From NCBI RefSeq assembly GCF_014137995.1, contig NZ_JACGWV010000001.1, positions 3,720,001-3,784,000 of the forward strand: DNA of 64,000 nt. The letters run 5' to 3'. Position numbers and translations under genes: made by a program. Positions 33,641 to 40,481 of the stretch are shown here, in pieces. A model generated the notes under the pieces. The model did not search any database and was not told the origin of the DNA. It worked only from the letters and a program-made list of their open reading frames with translations. Source of the DNA: Promicromonospora sukumoe. Its GTDB lineage: Bacteria; Actinomycetota; Actinomycetes; Actinomycetales; Cellulomonadaceae. Every line of letters starts with the position of its first letter. The first letter of the stretch is position 1.

Positions 33641-34700
33641 CCGCCTCGCGGCCGGCGCGGTTGGCGCCGACCGTGGACTGCGACGGCCCGAACCCGATGA
33701 GGTGCACCCGGGGCTCGCCCGCCACCTGGGTGCCGTCCATCGTGATGCCGCCCAGGTCGTTGCGCAGGCCCAGCGGGCCCAGGTGCGCCAGGTCCGCCTT
33801 GAAGCCGGTGGCCCAGAGGATCGCGTCGAGCGGCGTCAGGCTCCCGTCGGCCTCGCGCACGCCGTCGGGCTCGATCGCGGTGAACATCGGACGCCGCTCC
33901 AGGGCGCCGCGCTCCTTGGCGGCCAAGGCATAAGGCGTCCAGACCAGCCCCGTGTAGGACACGACGCTGCCGGTGGGCCGCCCCGCGGCGACGTCGGCCA
34001 TGACCTTGACGATGGTCTCGCGACCCAGGGTCTCGCTGCGGAACTCGTCGTGGAAGACGGGCTCGCGCCGCGTGTACCAGCGGGTGGTCGCGACGCGCGA
34101 GATCTCCTCCAGGAGCTGGAGCGCGGAGATTCCTCCGCCGACGACGGCGACGCGCTGCCCGGCGAAGTCCTCGGAGCGCACGTAGTCGCGGGTGTGGAGC
34201 TGCCGGCCGCGGAACGTATCCTGGCCCGGGTAGCGCGGCAGCACGGGGTTGGTCCAGGTCCCGGTCGCGTTGATGACGGCGCCCGTGGTCCACGAGCCGT
34301 GGTCGGTCGTGACGACGAGGTCGCCGTCGGGCTCGTCGTCGGCCCGGCGGACGGCGACCACCCGGACCGGGCGCAGGATCGGGAAGCCGAAGGCCTGCTC
34401 GAAGCCCGCGAAGTAGCGCGGGACGGCCAGCCTGCTGGGTTCGGCGTCGTCGACGGCGGGCAGGGCCAGGCCCGGCAGGTCGAAGATCCCGTTGACCGTG
34501 GCCATCCGGAGCGACTCCCAGCGGTGCTGCCAGGCGCCGCCGGGCGCCGGGTTGGCGTCCAGCACCACGTAGGTGCGCTCCGCCTCCGGCTGGTCGACGG
34601 CGCTCACGAAGCCGCGGCGCTGGAGGTGGTACGCGGCCGAGAGCCCGGCCTGCCCGGCCCCGATCACCACAACGGTCGCACGCCTCAGGATGTCGCTCAC
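33585..34700 (-). CDS. FAD/NADPH-dependent monooxygenase-like flavoprotein
   Basis: 371 residues. Two dinucleotide-binding Rossmann motifs: FAD at VVVIGAGQAGLSAAYHL and NADPH at VAVVGGGISALQLLEEI. AINATGTW-type and ILWATGFKADL (ATG) motifs are typical of the flavin monooxygenase/YhcG-CzcO-like group. PGGAWQHRWESLRM matches the G-G-x-W-x-x-x-W of this group. Likely soluble, oxidising a small hydrophobic or heteroatom-containing compound. It lies alone, 37 bp downstream of the tetR gene on the same strand. Confidence 0.9.
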   Translation of the reverse strand: MSDILRRATVVVIGAGQAGLSAAYHLQRRGFVSAVDQPEAERTYVVLDANPAPGGAWQHRWESLRMATVNGIFDLPGLALPAVDDAEPSRLAVPRYFAGFEQAFGFPILRPVRVVAVRRADDEPDGDLVVTTDHGSWTTGAVINATGTWTNPVLPRYPGQDTFRGRQLHTRDYVRSEDFAGQRVAVVGGGISALQLLEEISRVATTRWYTRREPVFHDEFRSETLGRETIVKVMADVAAGRPTGSVVSYTGLVWTPYALAAKERGALERRPMFTAIEPDGVREADGSLTPLDAILWATGFKADLAHLGPLGLRNDLGGITMDGTQVAGEPRVHLIGFGPSQSTVGANRAGREAVTALVRRLPAALPARSAG

Positions 34701-34737
34701 ACCAGCAACAACAGCCCGAGGCGGCAGATGTTCCGAC

Positions 34738-35283
34738 CTACCCCGGCGTCGTGATGCGCCGCACAGCCTCGGTGACCGTCTCGGCCTTCGGCGCCTCGGT
34801 GTCCAGGGCGCGATGGATCGTCAGCCCCTCGATGAGGGCGTCCAGCATCCGCGCCGTGACCGGGTCGAAGTGCCGTTCCAGGGCGGCCCGGGACCGCGCC
34901 ATCCACGCGTTGGTCAGCTCGCGGTAGGCGGGCTCGCGGGACGCGAGGGTGTAGAGCTCGTGGGTGAGCACCAGGTCGCGCTGGGTGCCGAAGACGTCCT
35001 CCGTGATGATCGCGACGACGGCCGCCCGGGCGCTGTCCAGGTCGGTCGCCGCGCTCATCCGCCGCTCGAACCCGTCGCTACCGGCCCGTGCGAACCGCCC
35101 GAACGCCTCGCGCAGCAGCTCGTCCATGCCGGCGAAGTGGTACGTCATGGAGCCGAGCGGCACGTCGGCGGCCGCGGCCACCTTGCGGTGCGAGATGCCG
35201 GCCACGCCCACCTCGGCGATCAGGTCGAGGCAGACGTCGATGATCCGGTCCCTGCGGTCGGGGTCGTGCCGGCGCCCGGTCAC
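34738..35283 (-). CDS. TetR-family transcriptional regulator
   Basis: 181 residues from GTG at 35283, two bases after the acetyltransferase stop. The N-terminal DNA-binding domain DRIIDVCLDLIAEVGVAGISHRKVAAAADVPLGSMTYHFAGMDELL is a clear TetR helix-turn-helix; the C-terminal part is a helical ligand-binding domain ending EAVRRITTPG. Coupled to the maa-like acetyltransferase and divergent from an MFS exporter, a common repressor/efflux arrangement. The palindrome at 35903-35914 between the divergent starts is the likely operator. Confidence 0.9.
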   Translation of the reverse strand: MTGRRHDPDRRDRIIDVCLDLIAEVGVAGISHRKVAAAADVPLGSMTYHFAGMDELLREAFGRFARAGSDGFERRMSAATDLDSARAAVVAIITEDVFGTQRDLVLTHELYTLASREPAYRELTNAWMARSRAALERHFDPVTARMLDALIEGLTIHRALDTEAPKAETVTEAVRRITTPG

Positions 35284-35285
35284 GG

Positions 35286-35879
35286 TCAGCCCTCGGTGAT
35301 GTCGCGGACCACGCGGGCGGGGTTGCCCACGGCGACGACGTTCGCCGGCAGGTCGCGGGTGACGACCGCGCCCGCGCCGACCACGGTGTTGTCGCCGATG
35401 GTCACGCCCGGGCAGACGATGACGCCGCCGCCGAGCCAGACGTTGTCGCCGATCGTGATGGGCAGCGCGGCCTCCAGCTTGTCGCGGCGCGGCGTCGGCT
35501 CCACGGGGTGGGTCGGCGTCAGGAGCTGCACGTTCGGGCCGATCTGGCAGTCGGCGCCGATGGTGATCGTCGCGACGTCGAGCGCCATGAGGTTGTAGTT
35601 GGCGAAGGTGCGCGGGCCGACGTGGATGTTCCCGCCGTAGTCGACGAACAGCGGCGGCTTGAGGAAGGCGTCCTCGCCCAGCGTGCCGAGCAGGTCGTCC
35701 AGGATCGCGCGGGCGCCGTCGTCGTCGGCCACCACGGCGCGGTGGTAGGCGTCCGCGAGCGCCAGGCCGCGCTGGGCGAGCCGGACGCTCTCGGGGTCCT
35801 GCCCGCCGATGTAGAGGTCGCCGGCGAGCATGCGCTCGTGGTGGGTGCGGGGGTCGCCGGCGAAGTAGTCGTGAGCCAT
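35286..35879 (-). CDS. Maltose/galactoside O-acetyltransferase family (LbH)
   Basis: 197 residues from ATG at 35879. N-terminal cap of the Maa/LacA type (HERMLAGDLYIGGQDPESVRLAQRGLALADAYH) and a left-handed beta helix: FVDYGGNIHVGPRTFANYNLMALDVATITIGADCQIGPNVQLLTPTHPV with the catalytic His in THPV, then ITIGDNVWLGGGVIVCPGVTIGDNTVVGAGAVVTRDLPANVVAVGNPARVVR. It acetylates a sugar or glycoside hydroxyl from acetyl-CoA, thought to aid detoxification by marking sugars for export. The divergent MFS gene fits that idea. Confidence 0.93.
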   Translation of the reverse strand: MAHDYFAGDPRTHHERMLAGDLYIGGQDPESVRLAQRGLALADAYHRAVVADDDGARAILDDLLGTLGEDAFLKPPLFVDYGGNIHVGPRTFANYNLMALDVATITIGADCQIGPNVQLLTPTHPVEPTPRRDKLEAALPITIGDNVWLGGGVIVCPGVTIGDNTVVGAGAVVTRDLPANVVAVGNPARVVRDITEG

Positions 35880-35902
35880 GGGCACAGCGTAGCGGGCGAT
35901 GT

Positions 35903-35914
35903 GTACGACCGTAC
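35903..35914. promoter_or_regulatory. Candidate TetR operator
   Basis: GTACG-AC-CGTAC is an inverted repeat with 5-bp arms, followed by GTAACGCGGGTACG, which holds further partial half-sites. It lies 24 bp before both divergent starts (35879 minus, 35938 plus), a natural place for the TetR encoded in the left operon to act. Confidence 0.45.
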
Positions 35915-35937
35915 GTAACGCGGGTACGCTCGTGCGC

Positions 35938-37170
35938 ATGTCGCTCTCCCCGGACGCCCGTCCGCCGCTCGCCCTCCGGCGCGCCCGCGCCGCCGTCGGC
36001 GCGCTGTTCCTGACCAACGGCGCCCTGTACGCCAACCTGGTGCCGCGTCTGCCGGAGATCAAGTCCGCGCTCGACCTCGACAACGCGTCCTACGGCCTGG
36101 CCATCGCCGCGTTCCCGACGGGCGCGATCGTCTCCGGGCTGGCGGCGGGCTGGATGGTGCGCCGGTTCGGCTCGGGGCGCGTCGCCGTCATCGGCACGGT
36201 GCTGACCGGGCTCGGCACCCTGGCCGCGGGGCTCTCTCCGACGTTCGCGCTGCTCGTGGCCGCGCTGTTCCTGGGCGGCGCGTCCGACTCGATCACCGAC
36301 GTCGGGCAGAACACCCACGGGCTGCGCGTGCAGCGCCGGTACGGGCGGTCCATCATCAACGGCTTCCACGCGGTGTGGTCCATCGGCGCCGTGCTGGGCG
36401 GGTCCATGGCCGCGGGCGCCATCGCGCTCGGCCTGCCGCTCGACGTGCACCTGGGTATCTCGCTGGCGATCTTCGCCACCGTGGCGGTCGTGTCCCTGCG
36501 GTTCCTGCTCCCGGGGCGCGACGACGAGACGGCCGACGACGCCGCGGCCGGTGACGACGCGGCGCCCGCCTCCCGGGCCGCGGGCCTGCGTGCCCCGCGT
36601 CTGAGCGCGCGCACCCTGGCGATCGCCACGGCGCTGGTGCTGATCGGCATCGGCGGCGCCCTCGTTGAGGACGCCGGCAGCTCGTGGGCGACCCTCTACC
36701 TCTCGGCGGGCCTCGGCGCCCCGGCGGCGCTGGCCGCGACCGCGTACGTGTCGCTCGTCGGCGCCCAGACCGTGGGCCGGCTGCTCGGCGACCGCCTGGT
36801 CGACCGGTTCGGCCAGCGCACCGTCGCCTGCGCCGGCGGCGTGATCATCGCGCTCGGCATGGGCCTGGCGCTGGCGTGGCCCTCGGTGCCGGGCACGATC
36901 GCCGGGTTCGCCGCCGCGGGCTTCGGCAGCGCGACGCTCATCCCGGCCGCGATGCACGAGGCCGACGAGCTGCCCGGCCTGCGGCCCGGCACGGGCCTGA
37001 CGATCGTGTCCTGGCTGCTGCGGCTCGGGTTCCTGTTCTCGCCGCCGCTGGTGGGCCTGGTCGCCGACTCGGCGGGCCTGCGGACGGGCCTGCTGGTGGT
37101 GCCGATCGCGGGGCTGCTGGTCATGTTCCTGTCGCCGGTCCTCCAGGGCCGCCGGATCGCGAGGGCTTGA
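35938..37170 (+). CDS. MFS transporter
   Basis: 410 residues from ATG at 35938; an upstream in-frame ATG at 35899 is less likely because it lies in the operator region. Twelve helices with family loops: LPEIKSALDLDNASYGLAIAAFPTGAI, GWMVRRFGSGRVAVIG (motif A) and GASDSITDVGQNTHGLRVQRRYGRSIINGFHAVWSIGAVLGG, which places it near the YbjJ-like group. Asp-rich central loop (DDETADDAAAGDDAA). Substrate unknown. It ends 7 bp before palindrome copy A of family 2. Confidence 0.9.
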   Translation: MSLSPDARPPLALRRARAAVGALFLTNGALYANLVPRLPEIKSALDLDNASYGLAIAAFPTGAIVSGLAAGWMVRRFGSGRVAVIGTVLTGLGTLAAGLSPTFALLVAALFLGGASDSITDVGQNTHGLRVQRRYGRSIINGFHAVWSIGAVLGGSMAAGAIALGLPLDVHLGISLAIFATVAVVSLRFLLPGRDDETADDAAAGDDAAPASRAAGLRAPRLSARTLAIATALVLIGIGGALVEDAGSSWATLYLSAGLGAPAALAATAYVSLVGAQTVGRLLGDRLVDRFGQRTVACAGGVIIALGMGLALAWPSVPGTIAGFAAAGFGSATLIPAAMHEADELPGLRPGTGLTIVSWLLRLGFLFSPPLVGLVADSAGLRTGLLVVPIAGLLVMFLSPVLQGRRIARA

Positions 37171-37177
37171 TTGACCC

Positions 37178-37249
37178 CTCTCCTTTGAGACCTAAGTTTC
37201 TTCGCTTTGGAGCGGCCCAAAGCGAAGAAACTTAGGTCTCAAAGGAGAG
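37178..37249. repeat. Long palindrome, family 2, copy A
   Basis: Perfect 33-bp arms (37178-37210 and 37217-37249) with a 6-base loop AGCGGC. The arm starts CTCTCCTTTGAGACC and ends CTTCGCTTTGG, markedly AT-richer than its surroundings. The first 32 bases of the arm are identical to copy B at 46918-46997. It lies between the convergent ends of the MFS gene and the sugar-binding protein gene, so it could act as a bidirectional terminator. Confidence 0.9.
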
Positions 37250-37312
37250 AAGCGTCAGCCGGGTCGGCGTCAGCCGGGTCGGCGTCAGCCGGTAACGGCC
37301 AGCCGGGCCGGG

Positions 37313-38641
37313 TCAGTCGAAGAGGGCGTTGACCTGGTCGTTCGCCTCCGTCAGCGAGCCGACGTCGGCCTTGCCGCCCAGCACCTCGTCCATCGCGGGG
37401 GTCATGATCGCGTGCACGTCGGAGGCGTGGTCGGTCACCGGGAAGAGGAACGTGGTGCCGTCCTCGACGTGGGTGGTGAACGGCGAGACGTCGATCCCCT
37501 TCTCGGCGAACGCCTTCGTGGCGAGCTCGGCGGAGCTCGTGATGGCCGGGAAGACGACGCCGGCCGCGCCGACGAGGTCCTGGCAGTCGGTCGAGCCGAG
37601 GAACGCGACCCACTTGGCCGCGCCCTCGGGGTTGTCCGTGCCGGCCCAGACGGAGTCGGCCAGCCCGTTGAACATGCTCGCGCGCTGCCCGTTCGGTCCG
37701 GTGGGCGTGGGCGCCAGCCCGACGTCGACGCCGTCGTACCCGAAGTACGTGGAGAGCATCCAGTCGCCGCTGATGTTGATGGCGGACTTGCCCGCGCCGA
37801 AGTTGTCGTTCACCGAGGCGCCGATCGTGGTCTCCAGCGGCGGCGCGTAGCCCTTCTCGATCAGGGAGTACCACCAGGCGATGGTGTCCTGGAAGCGCGG
37901 GTCGTCGTAGTTGTAGTGCGTGCCCCAGGGGTTCTCGTCCGTGTGGGTCCAGCCCGTGGTGGCGGTGTACATGCTCCACTCGGTCTGGCCGTTCTCGTAC
38001 CCGGCGCCGGGGATGCCGAGGCCGTAGACGGCGACGTTCTCCTTGTCGAAGCCCGGCTCGTCACCCCGCACCCCGTTCGCGTCGACGGTCAGGCGCGCGA
38101 TCGTCTCCTCGTAGGTGCCGCCGTCGTCGGGGTTCCAGGCGAGGTCCTGCATGTCCTTGTCGGACAGCCCGGCGTCGGCGACCATCTCCTGGTTGTAGAA
38201 GATGGCGACGGTGTCCCAGTCCTTCGGCAGGCCGTAGCGCTTGCCGTCCTGCGCGACCCACAGGTCGGCGAGGCCGGGCGAGTACTGGTCGAGGTCGACG
38301 TCGGCGATGTGCTCGTCCAGGGCCAGGAGCTGCCCGTTCGCGACGAACTCGGGGTACTTGGACACGTGGTCGGTGAACACGTCCGGCCCGGTGCCCGACG
38401 AGAACGCGGTGGTCAGCGCCGACCAGTAGTCGTCCCAGCCGCGCTGCGTGATCTTGACCGTCAGGTCGGGGTTCGCCTCGTGGAAGGCGTCGGCGCACTG
38501 CTGGTAGGCGGGCTGCTGGTTCGAGTCCCACAGCCAGTAGTCGATCTGGCCCTCCGCCTCGGCGCCGCCCGAGCCGCCCGCGCAGGCGGCCAGGGACAGC
38601 GATGCGAGGGCGGCGGCGCCCGCGAGCATCTTTCGCTTCAT
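37313..38641 (-). CDS. Sugar ABC transporter substrate-binding lipoprotein
   Basis: 442 residues from ATG at 38641. Lipoprotein signal MKRKMLAGAAALASLSLAAC with Cys20 as anchor. Extracellular solute-binding protein family 1: IDYWLWDSNQQPAYQQCADAFHEANPDLTVKIT, SSGTGPDVFTDHV, GLPKDWDTVAIFYNQEMVADAGL, INISGDWMLSTYFGYDG and NPEGAAKWVAFLGS. It binds an oligosaccharide or glycoside outside the membrane for the two permeases upstream. The glycosidase at the head of the operon and the ROK regulator across the promoter suggest an alpha-galactoside or related sugar. The last 63 bp to the palindrome hold a GGTCGGCGTCAGCC repeat and no gene. Confidence 0.92.
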   Translation of the reverse strand: MKRKMLAGAAALASLSLAACAGGSGGAEAEGQIDYWLWDSNQQPAYQQCADAFHEANPDLTVKITQRGWDDYWSALTTAFSSGTGPDVFTDHVSKYPEFVANGQLLALDEHIADVDLDQYSPGLADLWVAQDGKRYGLPKDWDTVAIFYNQEMVADAGLSDKDMQDLAWNPDDGGTYEETIARLTVDANGVRGDEPGFDKENVAVYGLGIPGAGYENGQTEWSMYTATTGWTHTDENPWGTHYNYDDPRFQDTIAWWYSLIEKGYAPPLETTIGASVNDNFGAGKSAINISGDWMLSTYFGYDGVDVGLAPTPTGPNGQRASMFNGLADSVWAGTDNPEGAAKWVAFLGSTDCQDLVGAAGVVFPAITSSAELATKAFAEKGIDVSPFTTHVEDGTTFLFPVTDHASDVHAIMTPAMDEVLGGKADVGSLTEANDQVNALFD

Positions 38642-38661
38642 GGTGTTCCTTTCTGTCCCGG

Positions 38662-39555
38662 CTACTTGATGCCGGAGAAACCGATGGAGTTGATGACCCG
38701 GCGCCCGAAGACGGCGTAGAGGATCACGATGGGCAGGGCCGCGACGAGGGACGCGGCCATGAGCCCGGCCCAGTCGGGAGCGCCCTGCGGCGTCTGCGAC
38801 CGGAAGACGCCGAGCGCGACGGTGAGCACCTTGGACTCCTCCGTCTGACCCACCAGAAGGGGCCAGAAGTAGTCGTTCCAGGTGTTGATGAAGGTGAGGA
38901 TGCCGAGCGTCGTGACCGGCGCCGCGGAGATCGGCAGGATGATCCGGAAGAAGATGCGCCACGGCTGGGCGCCGTCGATCATCGCCGCCTCGTCGATCTC
39001 CTTCGGGATGCCCAGGAAGAACTGCCGCATGAAGAAGATCGCGAACGGGGTCATGAACAGGCTCGGCAGCATGATCCCGGGCAGCGTGTTCAGCAGGCCC
39101 AGCGACTTGATCGTCAGGAAGTTCGGCAGCGCCGTGAAGATCGGCGGCACCAGGAGCGCCCCGAGGAACACGCCGAACCAGACGTCGCGGCCCGGCCAGG
39201 TCAGCCGCGAGAAGGCGTAGGCGGCCATCGACGAGAACAGCACCTGGCCCACCGTCACGGCCGTGGCGACCACGAGCGAGTTGCGCAGGTAGAGCCAGAA
39301 GCTCAGCGAGGCGCCCGAGCCGCCCTCCGCCATCGCCTCCTCCGGGGTGGCGAGGCCGAGCACCCGCTCGAACGGGCCGAACGTGAGGTCGGCGGGCAGC
39401 AGCGAGAAGGACTGGGCGGCGAGCGCGTGGTTGTCCGACAGGGCCGTGCGCAGCATCCAGTAGAACGGCAGCACGGTGGCCAGGACGAAGAACCACAGCA
39501 CGACCCAGGCCAGCACCCGGCCCCAGGTGATCCGTGTACGCATGTGCGCTCCCAT
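38662..39555 (-). CDS. Sugar ABC transporter permease (MalG type)
   Basis: 297 residues from ATG at 39555, which overlaps the stop of the previous permease by one base (TGATG). Six helices and the EAA loop IPKEIDEAAMIDGAQPWRIFFRIILPIS, typical of the second permease of carbohydrate (CUT1) importers. Start FFVLATVLPFYWMLRTALSD and end VFGRRVINSIGFSGIK also fit. Works with the other permease and a shared ATPase that is not encoded here. Confidence 0.93.
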   Translation of the reverse strand: MGAHMRTRITWGRVLAWVVLWFFVLATVLPFYWMLRTALSDNHALAAQSFSLLPADLTFGPFERVLGLATPEEAMAEGGSGASLSFWLYLRNSLVVATAVTVGQVLFSSMAAYAFSRLTWPGRDVWFGVFLGALLVPPIFTALPNFLTIKSLGLLNTLPGIMLPSLFMTPFAIFFMRQFFLGIPKEIDEAAMIDGAQPWRIFFRIILPISAAPVTTLGILTFINTWNDYFWPLLVGQTEESKVLTVALGVFRSQTPQGAPDWAGLMAASLVAALPIVILYAVFGRRVINSIGFSGIK

Positions 39556-40481
39556 CAGGACAGGTCGGACTCGCCGGCGCGCAGCAGTCGCATCTGCGCG
39601 AACGCCGCCCCGGCGAGGATGAGGAAGAGGACCACGGACATCGCCGACGCGTAGCCGAAGTGGCCGCGGGCGAACGCCTGCTCGTAGATGTAGAGCTGGA
39701 GCACGCGCGACGCGTTGCCGGGCCCGCCGGCCGTGGTCACGGCCACCGTGTCGAACACCTGGAAGGCGCCGGTGACGGTGATGACCAGCACGAGGACGAG
39801 CACGGGCCGCAGCAGCGGCAGGGTGATGCGCCAGAAGGTGCGCCACTCCCCCGCGCCGTCGACGGCGGCCGCCTCGTAGATGCTGGCCGGGATCATCTGC
39901 AGGCCCGCGAACACCAGCAGCGCGGTGTAGCCGAGGTGCCGCCAGGTGTTGACGCCGGCGATGGTCGCGACCGTCCACGCCTCGTCGCCGAAGAAGGCCA
40001 CCTTGGGCAGCCCGACGGCGTCGATCACCGCGTTGACGATGCCGATGTTGTAGTCGAGCATCCAGTACCAGAGCAGGGCGACGACGACGTTGGCGATCAG
40101 GTACGGGAGCAGCAGGCTGCCGCGGATCAGCACCGACTTGGTCAGCCGGTGCATGAGCACCGCGAGCCCGACGGCGAGCACCGTCTGGAACCCGATGTTC
40201 AGCACCACGTACAGGAGCGTCACGCGGATCGCGTTCCAGAAGACCTCGTCCTGCGCCATGTCGACGTAGTTGCGCAGGCCCACGAAGACGGGGCTGCCCA
40301 GCACGTTGTACTCGGTGAGCGACAGGTAGGCGCCGCGCAGCGTCGGGTAGAGGTAGAAGACCAGGAACCCGAGGGCCGCGGGGGCAATCATCCCGAGCGC
40401 GGGCCAGAGCTGGGTGCGAGGCCGGCGCGCGACGGCGGTCGCGGTGGTCGCCTTGACGGCGGGGGTGGCGGTGGCGGTCAC
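39555..40481 (-). CDS. Sugar ABC transporter permease (MalF type)
   Basis: 308 residues from GTG at 40481 (GTGA overlap with the glycosidase gene). Six helices; PALGMIAPAALGFLVFYLYPTLRGAYLSLTEY is the usual first segment of this class, and the EAA loop is IPASIYEAAAVDGAGEWRTFWRITLPLLRP. It is the heterodimer partner of the next permease. No ATPase gene follows, as in many actinobacterial CUT1 systems that use a common MsiK ATPase. Confidence 0.93.
   Translation of the reverse strand: MTATATPAVKATTATAVARRPRTQLWPALGMIAPAALGFLVFYLYPTLRGAYLSLTEYNVLGSPVFVGLRNYVDMAQDEVFWNAIRVTLLYVVLNIGFQTVLAVGLAVLMHRLTKSVLIRGSLLLPYLIANVVVALLWYWMLDYNIGIVNAVIDAVGLPKVAFFGDEAWTVATIAGVNTWRHLGYTALLVFAGLQMIPASIYEAAAVDGAGEWRTFWRITLPLLRPVLVLVLVITVTGAFQVFDTVAVTTAGGPGNASRVLQLYIYEQAFARGHFGYASAMSVVLFLILAGAAFAQMRLLRAGESDLS

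Noticed and set aside
35284..36957. A long minus-strand frame extending upstream of tetR across the acetyltransferase and antisense to the MFS gene
   Set aside because: GC-rich shadow of two well-supported genes; the TetR domain begins cleanly at the GTG at 35283.
37178..37249. Palindrome copy A as terminal inverted repeats of an insertion sequence
   Set aside because: The arms face each other with only a 6-base loop; no transposase lies inside or beside it, and no target duplication is visible.
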